DNA of 62,711 nt from NCBI GenBank assembly GCA_014238125.1, contig JABABS010000029.1, forward strand, positions 1-62,711. The letters are read 5' to 3'. The stretch's first letter is position 1, and each line of letters opens with the position of its first letter. Below the pieces are notes generated by a model that was not told where the DNA came from, did no database searches, and saw nothing but the letters and a program-made list of their open reading frames with translations. The translations under genes and the position numbers were made by a program. The stretch is from Phycisphaerales bacterium. GTDB taxonomy: Bacteria > Planctomycetota > Phycisphaerae > Phycisphaerales > SM1A02. Positions 47,084 through 56,882 of the stretch are shown here, one piece after another.

Positions 47084-48208
47084 TCAAAGACTGCCGTTTT
47101 CATTCTCATCCGAAGCGCCAATCACTTCATCGCATTCATCAAAAGAAGATTCAGATTCTTCATCGCTTTCGCAATAGCCATCCTCTTCTATCATACCCTC
47201 TGGAATATTGATTGAACCATCAACACTTGGAGGCAGTTGCATCCCTAATGTTAGATTGACATCTTCTAATTTTCGTTTAATTTCTCGAAGCGAAGTCCGT
47301 CCAAAAGCACGGAACTTCAATAGTTCTTTTTCAGTGAGCAATACAAGTTGTGCAACTTTTGTCACATTCGCAGATTCTAAACAGTTCGTAGAACGAACTG
47401 TAAGATCTAGATCGACGATCGGCATTTCAAGTTTACGAATCAATTCTTCATCAACTGCTGCTGCTTCTGCAGCTTCCGCACTCACCATACGTGTACCAAA
47501 AGTATCGTATTGAACAAATGCATTGAGATGCTTCCGAAGAATCTTGGCGGATTCAACGAGGCACATTTCAGGGCTCACTGTACCGTCAGTCCAAATATCA
47601 AGAATCAAACGATCAAAGTTTGTTTGTTGACCAACACGTGTATTTTCGACACGATATCGAACTCGTTGCACTGGGCTAAAAACAGCATCAATTGGAATCT
47701 CACCAATCACTTGCTCGTCCTTGCTCGCGTATTGCTCTGCAGCTGGAACGTAACCACGGCCTCGTTCAAGAGTAAATTCCATTTCGAAATCTATCTTATC
47801 TGATAACGTTGCAATCACATGATCAGGATTATGCACTGTTACTGAAGCGTCTGCTTCAATAAGATCTGCTGTTACTTCGCCTGGGCCACTCGCTTTCAAG
47901 CGAAGAACCTTATCTTCATCTGAATCAAGTTCAATAACTAGGCCTTTTACATTCAAAACAATGTCAACCATGTCTTGAACAACACCCGGAAGTGTGCAAA
48001 ATTCATGATCTGCACCCTTTACGCGTATCGAAGTAATCGCAGTGCCCTCAATACTACTTAGTAGAATTCGGCGAATACTATTACCAATTGTTGTACCAAA
48101 ACCGCGTTCAAACGGCTCGACGGTAAAACGTCCAAACGTATCTGTTGCTGAACTGTCCTCAAGTATTACGCTTGCTGGAAGTTCTAAACCTTTCCATCGT
48201 ACATGCAT
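47084..48208 (-). CDS. rpoA: RNA polymerase alpha subunit
   Basis: A 374-residue subunit, longer than the usual 315-335. The N-terminal dimerisation domain has TVEPFERGFGTTIGNSIRR; the alpha-CTD has VDLDLTVRSTNCLESANV and FRAFGRTSLREIKRKL. After the CTD an acidic, Ser-rich tail of about 40 residues extends the protein. A 113-bp gap separates it from rpsK, so an internal promoter or processing site there is possible. Confidence 0.97.
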   Translation of the reverse strand: MHVRWKGLELPASVILEDSSATDTFGRFTVEPFERGFGTTIGNSIRRILLSSIEGTAITSIRVKGADHEFCTLPGVVQDMVDIVLNVKGLVIELDSDEDKVLRLKASGPGEVTADLIEADASVTVHNPDHVIATLSDKIDFEMEFTLERGRGYVPAAEQYASKDEQVIGEIPIDAVFSPVQRVRYRVENTRVGQQTNFDRLILDIWTDGTVSPEMCLVESAKILRKHLNAFVQYDTFGTRMVSAEAAEAAAVDEELIRKLEMPIVDLDLTVRSTNCLESANVTKVAQLVLLTEKELLKFRAFGRTSLREIKRKLEDVNLTLGMQLPPSVDGSINIPEGMIEEDGYCESDEESESSFDECDEVIGASDENENGSL

Positions 48209-48321
48209 CTTACTGCTCCAATCTTTGACAGGTTCCTAACCAAAAAACACATCTCACTAAACTCGGAATGGCGTGGCCTGTCTTCCACACCGCCCATCTT
48301 TAGCGGATACGATAATATCTT

Positions 48322-48693
48322 TTATACGCGACGCTGCTTCTTCGGACGACAACCGTTATGTGGAACAGGTGTGTGATCTTCAACAGCAGTCACTCGAATA
48401 CCGGTCTGATCAAGTGAGGTAATTGCGGAGTCGCGACCACTGCCGGGACCCTTCACACGCACTTCTACTTCTGTCACACCCATACGACGTCCACGCTGTG
48501 CAACTTTTTCTGCTGCTCTTGCAGCAGCAAATGGTGTTGCTTTTCGTGCACCCTTGAAACCAACGGTTCCAGCAGATGCCCAACAAAGTGTTTCGCCACT
48601 GAGATCTGTCAATGTCACAATCGTGTTGTTAAATGTCGCCTTGACATGCACAATTGCTTTGCCAATATTCTTACGTACTTTTTTCTTAGCCAT
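48322..48693 (-). CDS. rpsK: 30S ribosomal protein S11
   Basis: A 123-residue platform protein contacting 16S rRNA near the mRNA exit. Conserved: [30 protein letters not shown] and the terminal [12 protein letters not shown]. It lies between rpsM and rpoA; rpsD, which usually follows, is absent. Confidence 0.97.
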   Translation of the reverse strand: MAKKKVRKNIGKAIVHVKATFNNTIVTLTDLSGETLCWASAGTVGFKGARKATPFAAARAAEKVAQRGRRMGVTEVEVRVKGPGSGRDSAITSLDQTGIRVTAVEDHTPVPHNGCRPKKQRRV

Positions 48694-48773
48694 AGTTCTA
48701 AACCTTTATTCGCTCGTGCGGCTCCACATCATGTTCGCTGGAACCTTGCGATCGATAAGCACACGCTCATCGA

Positions 48774-49151
48774 TTATCCTTTCACGCCCTTCTTACCTGC
48801 AACAGTCTTCTTACGACCCTTTCGAGTTCGGGCATTACATCGTGTTCGTTGGCCACGTACAGGAAGTCCTTTACGGTGGCGGTCACCACGGTAGCAACGA
48901 ATATCGCGTAACCGCTGGATATTCTGTTGTACTTGACGACGAAGCGTGCCCTCAACTTGGATACCTGCTTCAATACAAGCGATGATTTGACCTACTTCTG
49001 TTTCAGTAAGATCTTTCGCCTTAGTGTCTGGATTGATTCCGGATTCTGCAATGATGTCATCAGCGGTCTTTGGACCGATACCGAAGATATATCGCAATGA
49101 ATACCGTATCTTTTTGTTCTCTGGAATGTCAACGCCTGCAATTCGGGGCAT
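48774..49151 (-). CDS. rpsM: 30S ribosomal protein S13
   Basis: A 125-residue head protein bridging to the 50S subunit and P-site tRNA. Conserved: [35 protein letters not shown] and the basic tail ending KKGVKG. Normal length. Confidence 0.97.
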   Translation of the reverse strand: MPRIAGVDIPENKKIRYSLRYIFGIGPKTADDIIAESGINPDTKAKDLTETEVGQIIACIEAGIQVEGTLRRQVQQNIQRLRDIRCYRGDRHRKGLPVRGQRTRCNARTRKGRKKTVAGKKGVKG

Positions 49152-49195
49152 GGTCAGTCTCCATAGTGCTTGTTTGCACTAGAAACGACAAGGTT

Positions 49196-49312
49196 TTAGC
49201 CTTGTCGAGCCTTTAGTCTCGGGTTCTTCTTGTTAATAACGTACCGTTTGCCTTTTCGGATGACGATCTGGCAATCTTTCGTTCTTCTTTTAATACTACT
49301 TTTTACTTTCAT
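49196..49312 (-). CDS. rpmJ: 50S ribosomal protein L36, zinc-free type
   Basis: A 38-residue protein read directly from the minus strand: it begins [20 protein letters not shown] and ends NPRLKARQG. The zinc-binding form has Cys-x2-Cys, a later Cys and a His; here these positions read Thr, Cys, Asn and Leu, so only one ligand remains. Position between infA and rpsM is the canonical one. Confidence 0.95.
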   Translation of the reverse strand: MKVKSSIKRRTKDCQIVIRKGKRYVINKKNPRLKARQG

Positions 49313-49348
49313 AATTTTAACTTTCTTCTCGTCACTTTTTTATGACGT

Positions 49349-49564
49349 TTAGTGACGGTATGTAATCCGTCCTTTGGTCAAATCGTAAGGGCTAATCTCT
49401 ACAGTCACCTTGTCTCCTGGCAAAATACGAATATAAAATCGTCGCATTTTCCCACTGATGTAGGCCAATATTTCATGACCGTTTTCTAACTTTACCTTGA
49501 AACGTGCATCGGGCAACGCTTCAGTAACTTCTGCATCAAGTGTGATTTTTTCCTCTTTAGCCAT
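49349..49564 (-). CDS. infA: Translation initiation factor IF-1
   Basis: A 71-residue OB-fold protein occupying the ribosomal A site during initiation. Conserved: [35 protein letters not shown] and [16 protein letters not shown]. It follows secY directly; adk and map, common in this spot, are missing. Confidence 0.97.
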   Translation of the reverse strand: MAKEEKITLDAEVTEALPDARFKVKLENGHEILAYISGKMRRFYIRILPGDKVTVEISPYDLTKGRITYRH

Positions 49565-49575
49565 CCGTGCTCCTG

Positions 49576-50997
49576 TTACGCTCCACTCGGTTTTCTTGTT
49601 GTTCGACCAGTGCGACTTTGCGTTTGGGCAGCAAAAAAACCTTTATAATTACGCATGAGTAAGTTTGCTTCAATTCGTTGAATAAGATCAAGCCCAACAC
49701 TCACAACAATCAATAACCCAGTTCCGCCAAGGAAACTTGACACAAGGAACGGGATTTGCATTTCTTTTGAGACAATGGATGGAATAACTGCGATGATTGC
49801 CAAGAAACCTGCGCCAACGTACGTAATTCGTTCAACAACAGTTTCGAGATATTCCGCAGTCCGAGGTCCAGGACGCAAACCGGGAATAAAACTACCATTA
49901 TCGCGAAGTTGTCTTGCCATATCCTCAGGGCTGAACACAATTGTTGTCCAGAAGTAACTGAAGAAGTAAATCAGAATAATTTCCAGCACAATATATGGAT
50001 ATTCACCCATCTGGAAGTTCGCGTTTAAGAATGTAGTTGTCGCAACCCACCACGAAGCGGGATCAGGCGAAGCATTTGCTGCTGATTGAAGGTACCCAAA
50101 GAATGCTGATGGGAAAATCAATAACGAACTTGCAAAAATGATTGGCATCACGCCTGCGTGATTAACTCGAAGTGGTAAATAATGGCGACCGCCACCATAC
50201 ACCTTGCGACCACGAGTGTGCCTTGCTTGCTGGATCGGAATTCGACGTTGCGCGACTGTAATCACAATCGCACCTGCAACAACAAAGACAAATGCACCAA
50301 CCAAGAAAAGTACGCCAAGGATCCCGATGCCACCACTCATTGATTGTTGGGATGTGCTGAAGTTATCCCAAACCCATGTAACTGCGTTTGGCATGCGTGC
50401 AATAATTCCTGCGGTCAAAATGAGTGACACACCGTTACCGATGCCGTATTTATCAATTTGTTCACCAAGCCACATCAAGAAGACGCTACCTGCAGTGAGT
50501 GCAGTAACACCAGCAATGTAAAAGACGAGCAATGCGCCGGGTGACATGAACTCTGGGCGAATCAAGCCTTGGGCAGCAATAAATTTCAACCACATCATTG
50601 CTTGAATGAAACACATCGCAACAGTTGCGTACCTTGTCCATTCAGTAATTTTTGCTTGACCAGCGGCACCTTCTCGTTTGAGTTCCTGCAACTTGGGCAT
50701 AACCGATTGCAACAACTGGAAAATAATCGAAGCCGTGATGTAGGGCATAATGCCTAAACCAAAGATTGTCGATTGAGAAAATGAACCCCCGGAGAAGATT
50801 GAAGCGTAATCAAGAAACTTGCCCCAACCCGATGCAGATTCAGATGCTTTTTGTGCAGCTTCAACCATTTGTGTTTGATTGACACCAGCGAGTGGAATCC
50901 AAAAACCAATGCGATAAATCGCAATCATGCTCAGTGTAAAGAACACTCGATTGCGGAGTTCTGGAATCCTAAAGATGTTTACAATTGCTCGTAACAT
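49576..50997 (-). CDS. secY: Preprotein translocase subunit SecY
   Basis: A 473-residue channel of the Sec translocon with about ten transmembrane helices. Seen: [15 protein letters not shown] at the N terminus, the plug-region helices, the cytoplasmic loop [15 protein letters not shown] and the late [16 protein letters not shown]. It should work with the housekeeping SecA, which is not in this window. Slightly longer than the usual 430-445. Confidence 0.97.
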   Translation of the reverse strand: MLRAIVNIFRIPELRNRVFFTLSMIAIYRIGFWIPLAGVNQTQMVEAAQKASESASGWGKFLDYASIFSGGSFSQSTIFGLGIMPYITASIIFQLLQSVMPKLQELKREGAAGQAKITEWTRYATVAMCFIQAMMWLKFIAAQGLIRPEFMSPGALLVFYIAGVTALTAGSVFLMWLGEQIDKYGIGNGVSLILTAGIIARMPNAVTWVWDNFSTSQQSMSGGIGILGVLFLVGAFVFVVAGAIVITVAQRRIPIQQARHTRGRKVYGGGRHYLPLRVNHAGVMPIIFASSLLIFPSAFFGYLQSAANASPDPASWWVATTTFLNANFQMGEYPYIVLEIILIYFFSYFWTTIVFSPEDMARQLRDNGSFIPGLRPGPRTAEYLETVVERITYVGAGFLAIIAVIPSIVSKEMQIPFLVSSFLGGTGLLIVVSVGLDLIQRIEANLLMRNYKGFFAAQTQSRTGRTTRKPSGA

Positions 50998-51009
50998 GCA
51001 GTGTTAGCC

Positions 51010-51591
51010 TTAATCTGTTGACTCTTCATTGGTTTCAGCTGTTTTAGGAGTTTTAGGAACTTCAGTTGCCGCAACTGGTGCTTCGGCCTTTGATGTTTTC
51101 GCCTTAGCTTTTCCACTGTAGTCACGAGTCCATTTTTTCTTAGCCTCAACAACAGTAACACTCCCGCCAGCCGCTTCGATTTTTGTTGTAGCGGAGCCAG
51201 AGAATTTATCAGCAGTAACGTTTAGTTTGATTGTGATATCACCATGAGCGAGAACTTTCACTGGCAACTTTGTGTTGCGAATTAGTCCTGCATCAACGAG
51301 TGCTGCTGCATCAACAGTTGCGCCTGCTTCAAAACGATCTTGAAGTGCAGCAACGTTTACGATGTGATATTCCGTGCGGAACGCTGCATTCGAAAAACCG
51401 CGTTTTGGAATACGGCGGAAGTATGGCATTTGGCCACCTTCGAATGCAGGACGTCTGGAATAGCCAGAACGTGAAGCTGCACCTTTGTGACCACGGCCAG
51501 AAGTCTTACCCGTGCCGCTACCGCGTCCACGACCAATTCTCTTTCGAACCTTGTACTTGCCTGTCTTTTCAGTTATGTCATGAATCATCAT
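51010..51591 (-). CDS. rplO: 50S ribosomal protein L15 with C-terminal extension
   Basis: A 193-residue L15 (usual about 145). The core has the Gly/Arg-rich start KRIGRGRGSGTGKTSGRGHK and GGQMPYFRRIPKRGF. About 35 extra C-terminal residues are Ala/Thr/Glu-rich and end in EESTD. Two consecutive ATG codons open the frame. rpmD (L30), normally just upstream, is absent: only 30 bp separate it from rpsE. Confidence 0.96.
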   Translation of the reverse strand: MMIHDITEKTGKYKVRKRIGRGRGSGTGKTSGRGHKGAASRSGYSRRPAFEGGQMPYFRRIPKRGFSNAAFRTEYHIVNVAALQDRFEAGATVDAAALVDAGLIRNTKLPVKVLAHGDITIKLNVTADKFSGSATTKIEAAGGSVTVVEAKKKWTRDYSGKAKAKTSKAEAPVAATEVPKTPKTAETNEESTD

Positions 51592-51621
51592 GAGAATTAA
51601 TCTCCAGTGTTCTACCGATTT

Positions 51622-52200
51622 TTACTCGGAAGCTTCTACTACTTTTTCTACTTCAACATCTACTGCAACAAGTCCCGGTGCCGTTTCATGCGCTTCTTCA
51701 ATGTGTGTTTTTTCAATTGTAATTTTTCGCAGTGTCTCAACCTGCGCACGACTTCGTAATTGCTGAAGTCCATCAATCACAGCTTTTGTAAGGTTTTTAT
51801 TGTTGGTTGAGCCGTATGCTTTTGAAAGACAATCTTGCACACCAACAAGGTCTAGAACCGCACGAACTGCTGCACCGGCAATTACGCCAGTACCCGGTGA
51901 TGCAGGAACCAATCGCACAGTGCAAGCACCGAATCGCCCAGTCACTTGGTGCGGAATTGTTGTTCCAGTAAGTGGAAAACTTCGCATCGCCTGCTTGGCT
52001 TTCTTTTGAGCTTTTTCAATTGCGTTTGGAACTTGATTGGCTTTGCCATAACCAAGACCAACTTGACCATTGCGATCTCCACAAACAACCATGCCTGAGA
52101 AACTAAACCGACGGCCACCTTTTACAGTAGCTGCAGTTCGGTACACACCAACAGTGTTAGATTCAATGCCGCTTTTATCTTCTTCGTATCGTTTTGCCAT
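51622..52200 (-). CDS. rpsE: 30S ribosomal protein S5
   Basis: A 192-residue decoding-centre protein. Conserved double-stranded-RNA-binding-like start RTAATVKGGRRFSFSGMVV and VGLGYGKANQVPNAIEKA, then LVPASPGTGVIAGAAVRAVL. A tail of about 30 residues ends in VVEASE. Between rplR and rplO as expected, without rpmD after it. Confidence 0.97.
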   Translation of the reverse strand: MAKRYEEDKSGIESNTVGVYRTAATVKGGRRFSFSGMVVCGDRNGQVGLGYGKANQVPNAIEKAQKKAKQAMRSFPLTGTTIPHQVTGRFGACTVRLVPASPGTGVIAGAAVRAVLDLVGVQDCLSKAYGSTNNKNLTKAVIDGLQQLRSRAQVETLRKITIEKTHIEEAHETAPGLVAVDVEVEKVVEASE

Positions 52201-52215
52201 AATATTTTCCGTTAA

Positions 52216-52578
52216 TCAGAACTTCAAACCGCCCTCTCGTGCGGCATCTGCGAGTGCTTTTACGCGACCATGAAATTTGTATCCGTTTCGGTCAAAGACA
52301 ACGGCTTCAACGCCTACTGCCTTCGCTTTTTCAGCGATACGCGTTCCGATTTCAGTAGCAGCAGCACAGTTGCTGCCTTGAGACGAACGGCTACCTTTTT
52401 CGATTGTTGATGCTGAAGCAATTGTTTTGCCTGCAGTGTCATCAATAATTTGAACATACACATTCTTCCCTGTACGAGTCACTGTCATACGTGGGCGAGA
52501 AGGTACACCAAAGATGTTCTTTCGAACGCCGTGGCGCCTTCGTGTTCGTCGTTTAATTCTTGCAACTATGCGATTCAT
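52216..52578 (-). CDS. rplR: 50S ribosomal protein L18
   Basis: A 120-residue 5S rRNA-binding protein. Conserved: [35 protein letters not shown], and the terminal [20 protein letters not shown]. Normal length, spacing 15 bp to rpsE. Confidence 0.97.
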   Translation of the reverse strand: MNRIVARIKRRTRRRHGVRKNIFGVPSRPRMTVTRTGKNVYVQIIDDTAGKTIASASTIEKGSRSSQGSNCAAATEIGTRIAEKAKAVGVEAVVFDRNGYKFHGRVKALADAAREGGLKF

Positions 52579-52599
52579 CGTATTTATTCCTTCGTTTGC

Positions 52600-53160
52600 T
52601 TACGCACCGAATGCTTTACCAGCCTTGCGGATAATGACTTCGTCGTGGTACATAATGCCCTTGCCGTTGTATGGCTCTGGCTCTCGTTTAGATCGAACGT
52701 TTGCAGCAAACTGACCAACAGCCTGTTTATCTGGGCCGGTGATTTTGATATTAACATTTTTATCAATTTCAAACTTCACATCAGCTGGTGCTTCAATTAG
52801 AACAGAATGACAAAAGCCAATATTCAAGACAATGGTTTGCCCTTGTGCTTTTGCGTTCCAGCCAACACCAACAATTTTTAGTTTCTTTTCATAGCCTTTG
52901 GTAACACCTTCGACCATGTTGTTGATTCGAGCTCTTGTTGTACCCCAGAAAGCACTGTTTTGACGATTGTCATCAGCATCTTTTGCAATTGCACAACAGA
53001 TTTGTTTATCGTCATCGCAGTGCGTAACTTCAATTTCTGGTCGCCAGTGAAATGTCAGGTTGCCTTTGGCACCTTTGATATCAATGTTGCGTCCAGTTGA
53101 GTCGAGTTTCACTTCGACTCCTGATGGTACTGCAATGAGTTGTTTTCCAATTCGTGACAT
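52600..53160 (-). CDS. rplF: 50S ribosomal protein L6
   Basis: A 186-residue protein near the factor-binding site. Two L6 domains: SRIGKQLIAVPSGVEVKL at the start, VTKGYEKKLKIVGVGWNAK, and the signature KREPEPYNGKGIMYHDE (usually PEPYKGKGI). Normal length. Confidence 0.97.
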   Translation of the reverse strand: MSRIGKQLIAVPSGVEVKLDSTGRNIDIKGAKGNLTFHWRPEIEVTHCDDDKQICCAIAKDADDNRQNSAFWGTTRARINNMVEGVTKGYEKKLKIVGVGWNAKAQGQTIVLNIGFCHSVLIEAPADVKFEIDKNVNIKITGPDKQAVGQFAANVRSKREPEPYNGKGIMYHDEVIIRKAGKAFGA

Positions 53161-53178
53161 TATGTATCCTCTTCTCGC

Positions 53179-53577
53179 TTACGCCACAGTGGCAACGATT
53201 TCGCCGCCAACCTTCTTTTCGCGGCAAAGACGATCGCTCATCACACCACTACTTGTTGAGACAATGACGATTCCAAGCCCACCAAGTGGTCTTGGAAGTT
53301 CATCAACTTTCATATAGATACGCCTTGCTGGCTTTGATTCTCGCTTGATCATGTTGATCACATTCTCGCCACGTTCGCCATATCGCAAATGTAAATCGAG
53401 GCGACCTTGACGACCATCGTCGACAACATCGAAGCCGTCAATAAAACCTTCGTCGGTGAGCACTTGTGCAACACCGCGGTTCAATTTGTTATTCAGACAC
53501 GTTACTGTCGCTGCGTGATTTCTCACTGCGTTGCGAATTCTTGTAAGCATGTCAGATGTTAAGTCTTGTTGAGACAT
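53179..53577 (-). CDS. rpsH: 30S ribosomal protein S8
   Basis: A 132-residue protein; begins MSQQDLTSDMLTRIRNA, ends in the conserved GVMSDRLCREKKVGGEIVA. ATG 53577 is chosen because GGAGAG lies about 8 nt upstream; an upstream in-frame ATG at 53598 adds seven unconserved residues. S8 is the autoregulator of the spc operon in enteric bacteria; no such site was identified here. Confidence 0.97.
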   Translation of the reverse strand: MSQQDLTSDMLTRIRNAVRNHAATVTCLNNKLNRGVAQVLTDEGFIDGFDVVDDGRQGRLDLHLRYGERGENVINMIKRESKPARRIYMKVDELPRPLGGLGIVIVSTSSGVMSDRLCREKKVGGEIVATVA

Positions 53578-53628
53578 AATAATTACTCTCCAATACACGG
53601 TTTTACCGTGGAATTGTGTTCCTGATGA

Positions 53629-53814
53629 CTACCAGCTTGCCTTCCGCATTCCGGGGATCTTGCCTTCCAATGCGAGTTGGCGAAGCATGATTCTACTCAC
53701 GCCAAACTTTCTATACACGCCGCGTGAACGACCTGTAATTTGGCAATAATTTTTCTTGCGTGTTGAGAATTTTGGTTCTCGTTTCATTCGGGCAAATACT
53801 CGTTTACTAGCCAT
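53629..53814 (-). CDS. rpsN: 30S ribosomal protein S14, short form without zinc ligands
   Basis: A 61-residue S14 of the short (usually zinc-binding) type: [20 protein letters not shown] and the terminal IPGMRKASW. The four cysteines of that type (CxxC ... CxxC) read YCQIT ... VSRIM, so only the first is kept. The fold must be stabilised otherwise. Confidence 0.95.
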   Translation of the reverse strand: MASKRVFARMKREPKFSTRKKNYCQITGRSRGVYRKFGVSRIMLRQLALEGKIPGMRKASW

Positions 53815-53822
53815 ATCAGTTC

Positions 53823-54407
53823 TTACTCCTCGTCCTTCTTCTTGAAGGGCATTCCAAGTTCAGCCAAAACGAATCGGCTTAGCTCTGGGTTTGAGTTTTC
53901 AAAAGTGAAATTGATGTTCATGCCATGGGTGAAGTTCACTTCAGCCATATTAATTTCAGGCCATACCGCCTGTTCAGTAAGACCCATCGAATAGTTACCA
54001 CCTTTATCAAAGGAGGTGTCCTTCAAACCGCGAAAGTCTTTGATTCGTGGAATCGCCAAGTTAAGTAGACGATCGAGGAAGTGCCACATGCGGTCGCCGC
54101 GAAGCGTCACCATAAATCCTGAAGGCGCACCTTCACGTACGCTGAAATTTGCAACTGATTTCTTTGCAAACAACATCACTGGTTTTTGACCGCTAATAGT
54201 TGAAAGCGTTGAGATCACTGTGTCACGAATCTCTGGTTTTAGTTTTTGATTGTCCAAGAACCGGCCTACACCGCAGTTGATAATCATCTTTGCAAGCTTC
54301 GGCGCTTCATGATTGTTGCTTAGGTTGAATTCCTTCAGCACCTTTGCTTTCACTTCATCTTCGAATCGAACCTTTAGTCTTGGTTTTTCTGTTGTTGTTG
54401 TAGACAT
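53823..54407 (-). CDS. rplE: 50S ribosomal protein L5
   Basis: A 194-residue central-protuberance protein binding 5S rRNA. Conserved: [54 protein letters not shown] and DFRGL. A little longer than the usual 180, with an N-terminal basic/acidic extension. Confidence 0.97.
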   Translation of the reverse strand: MSTTTTEKPRLKVRFEDEVKAKVLKEFNLSNNHEAPKLAKMIINCGVGRFLDNQKLKPEIRDTVISTLSTISGQKPVMLFAKKSVANFSVREGAPSGFMVTLRGDRMWHFLDRLLNLAIPRIKDFRGLKDTSFDKGGNYSMGLTEQAVWPEINMAEVNFTHGMNINFTFENSNPELSRFVLAELGMPFKKKDEE

Positions 54408-54410
54408 GAT

Positions 54411-54779
54411 TTACTTTCCCTTTGGCCTTGCATCTGCGCTGTGCACTTCGCTAAGCACCTTCTCTATCTTCTTGCCCTTGTCATCAACGAGAACACCAAC
54501 GCGAACCTTGGCGCCGTCTTTTTGTGTTTCAAAACGAACCCGTGCAGGCTTGCCTTCAACAACAGGGCTCACATTACTCATGTGAATGGACATTTCTTTT
54601 TTAATTGTTCCACCTTTTGGATTTTGTTGTGTTGGCTTGATGTTTCGAGTACGAATGTTCACACCCTTTACAACAACACGATCCTTCTTTGTAATCACTG
54701 AGAGAATTTCACCGACGGCACCTTTATCGTTACCTGCAGTTACTATCACCGTGTCACCTGTTCGTATATGTACTGGCAT
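54411..54779 (-). CDS. rplX: 50S ribosomal protein L24
   Basis: A 122-residue early-assembly protein with an N-terminal KOW motif (HIRTGDTVIVTAGNDKGAVG), KGVNIRTRNIKPTQQNPKGG and a late VRVGVLVDDKGKK. A charged tail makes it slightly longer than the usual 105. Its ATG overlaps the rplN stop by one base. Confidence 0.97.
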   Translation of the reverse strand: MPVHIRTGDTVIVTAGNDKGAVGEILSVITKKDRVVVKGVNIRTRNIKPTQQNPKGGTIKKEMSIHMSNVSPVVEGKPARVRFETQKDGAKVRVGVLVDDKGKKIEKVLSEVHSADARPKGK

Positions 54780-55165
54780 TACACAACCTCCGATGCGAGT
54801 GAAACAATCTTCATATAGTTTCGTTCACGTAGTTCTCGAGCAACTGCACCAAAAATGCGAGTGCCTGTTGGATTTAAGTCTTCATTCAAAAGTACACAAG
54901 CATTCGAATCAAACCGAACATAAGAACCATCACTTCTACGGGTTGGATACTTGGTACGAACAATTACTGCGCGAATTTTATCGCCAGTTTTAATTTGTGA
55001 ATTTGGAATTGCCTTCTTAACAGCACAGACAATTCGATCGCCAACACCTGCTGTGCGACGAGTGTATTTGCCCCGAGCAGTTGAGCCACCAAGTACGCCA
55101 ATAACGAGTACTTCTTTGGCACCGCTGTTGTCGGCAACTTCTAATCTTGATTCTTTTTGGATCAT
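54779..55165 (-). CDS. rplN: 50S ribosomal protein L14
   Basis: A 128-residue subunit-interface protein. Begins [40 protein letters not shown] and [17 protein letters not shown] are conserved. Six residues longer than the usual 122. Confidence 0.97.
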   Translation of the reverse strand: MIQKESRLEVADNSGAKEVLVIGVLGGSTARGKYTRRTAGVGDRIVCAVKKAIPNSQIKTGDKIRAVIVRTKYPTRRSDGSYVRFDSNACVLLNEDLNPTGTRIFGAVARELRERNYMKIVSLASEVV

Positions 55166-55202
55166 TGGATCTGTTCCTCTTTAGTGCATCGACAATGTCG
55201 AG

Positions 55203-55481
55203 TTACACAACGGCGGCCTCAATTACTTTGGTGAGAACCCACGATTTTGTTTTTGACAGTGGTCGGCATTCAGCAATTTCTACTCGGTCGCCAAGTTTTG
55301 CGACGTTTTGCTCATCGTGCGCTTGGATTACCGTTCGGCGGCGAATATATTTGCCGTACTTCGGATGCTTTACTGTAAATTGAATTTCAACTTTGCAACT
55401 TTTATCACGTGCATCAGATGTAATTATGCCTACTTTTCGTGGTGCTGTATCTGAAATTTGAATATCTTTGAGATGGCTCAT
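55203..55481 (-). CDS. rpsQ: 30S ribosomal protein S17
   Basis: A 92-residue OB-fold protein: [53 protein letters not shown]. Normal length; follows rpmC by 2 bp. Confidence 0.97.
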   Translation of the reverse strand: MSHLKDIQISDTAPRKVGIITSDARDKSCKVEIQFTVKHPKYGKYIRRRTVIQAHDEQNVAKLGDRVEIAECRPLSKTKSWVLTKVIEAAVV

Positions 55482-55483
55482 AG

Positions 55484-55693
55484 TTAGGACGCCTCACCTT
55501 GTGTGCTTTTTAAACGCACTGTTTGTTCTGACAAAAGACGAGCAATATCCTTGCGAATCTTTCCATACTGCGAAGTGTCTTGAATCTTTTCTGTAACGCT
55601 TTGGTTTTTCAACTCGAACATTCGCTTTCGAAGAGTATCTACTTCGATTGTCAATTCTTCATCGCTTAATTTGTGTACTGCTTTTGCTTTCAT
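55484..55693 (-). CDS. rpmC: 50S ribosomal protein L29
   Basis: A 69-residue two-helix protein near the peptide exit: [20 protein letters not shown] and [14 protein letters not shown]. Normal length and place, between rplP and rpsQ. Confidence 0.95.
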   Translation of the reverse strand: MKAKAVHKLSDEELTIEVDTLRKRMFELKNQSVTEKIQDTSQYGKIRKDIARLLSEQTVRLKSTQGEAS

Positions 55694-55715
55694 TGCTCTA
55701 TCCTTGCTAGTAAAA

Positions 55716-56135
55716 CTAGACTGTTAGCCTCCGACCAACAAATCGGCAGCGAACTGGCATTTTTTGTGCAATCCGTGCCATTGCTGTCTTGGCCATGTCT
55801 TCTGGAACACCGCTGATTTCAAACAAAATGGTGCCGGGCTTCACGCGTGCTGCCCAGTAATCCGTGTCTGCTTTACCTTTACCCATTCGTGTTTCAAGCG
55901 GCTTCTTTGAAATTGGTTTGTCTGGGAAAACTCGAATCACCACCTTGCCCTGACGGCGAAGAAAGTGCTGCGCTGTAATACGCCCAGCTTCAATTTGCCG
56001 TGCAGAAATCCAATGCGTTTCAAGTGATTGTAAACCAAACTCACCAAAAGCAACATAGTTACCTCGGGTGGCTTTACCTTTCATTTTGCCGCGCATTTGC
56101 TTGCGGAACTTAATTCTTTTTGGCATCCGTGGCAT
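55716..56135 (-). CDS. rplP: 50S ribosomal protein L16
   Basis: A 139-residue protein contacting the A-site tRNA elbow. Conserved: [47 protein letters not shown] and [18 protein letters not shown]. Normal length. Confidence 0.97.
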   Translation of the reverse strand: MPRMPKRIKFRKQMRGKMKGKATRGNYVAFGEFGLQSLETHWISARQIEAGRITAQHFLRRQGKVVIRVFPDKPISKKPLETRMGKGKADTDYWAARVKPGTILFEISGVPEDMAKTAMARIAQKMPVRCRFVGRRLTV

Positions 56136-56177
56136 CGGATGTTCTCCTTCAACAAAGCCCTAAATGGGCAACTCTAA

Positions 56178-56882
56178 TTAACGACGACCTCGAGCGCGAC
56201 CCCGTGCACCTGCTGCACGTGAATCTGACTGCTCTTCTTCTGCGTCTGTGTACATACCCTTGTAAATCCAAACCTTAACACCAATGATTCCATAAGTGGT
56301 TGGAGCGTGGAAACATGCATAATCAACATTTGCTTGCAAAGTTGATAATGGAATTGAACCTTCACGAACCGTAAAGTTACGGGCCATTTCAGCACCACCC
56401 AAACGACCAGAGATAAGAATGCGAACACCCTTTGCGCCATGTTGGATTGCTGACTCTGCTCGTTGCTTTAGCATGCGTCTAAAATTACCACGCTTACGCA
56501 TTTGTTCACCAACTGCTTCGGCAACAAGACGCGCGTCTGTATCTGGGTTCATAACTTCGATCAACTTGACGGACGCCTTACGGCCGGTCAATGTTTGAAG
56601 ATCTGTTGTCAATTTTTCAATCTCTGAACCCTTTGGACCAACAACCAAACCTGGCCGTGCGGTCTTGACAATTACTGTTAATTCTTCGCGTGTACGCTCA
56701 ATGATGATGTCCGACACAGCTGCGAATGGCGGCGTGCGATTTAATTGTTTGTCAACAAACTCGCGAATGCGATAATCCTCTACGAGGAGTTCGGCGAACA
56801 ATGCTTTTGGAGCGTACCAGCGGGATTTATGACCCTCGGTAATGCCCACGCGGAATCCAAATGGATGAACTTTTTGTCCCAT
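56178..56882 (-). CDS. rpsC: 30S ribosomal protein S3
   Basis: A 234-residue mRNA-entry protein: MGQKVHPFGFRVGITEGHKS, KH domain with GLVVGPKGSEIEKL, LGGAEMARNFTVREGSIPL and VDYACFHAPTTYGIIGVKVW. It ends in an Arg/Gly/Ala-rich tail. The ATG overlaps the rplV stop by one base (TAATG). Confidence 0.97.
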   Translation of the reverse strand: MGQKVHPFGFRVGITEGHKSRWYAPKALFAELLVEDYRIREFVDKQLNRTPPFAAVSDIIIERTREELTVIVKTARPGLVVGPKGSEIEKLTTDLQTLTGRKASVKLIEVMNPDTDARLVAEAVGEQMRKRGNFRRMLKQRAESAIQHGAKGVRILISGRLGGAEMARNFTVREGSIPLSTLQANVDYACFHAPTTYGIIGVKVWIYKGMYTDAEEEQSDSRAAGARGRARGRR

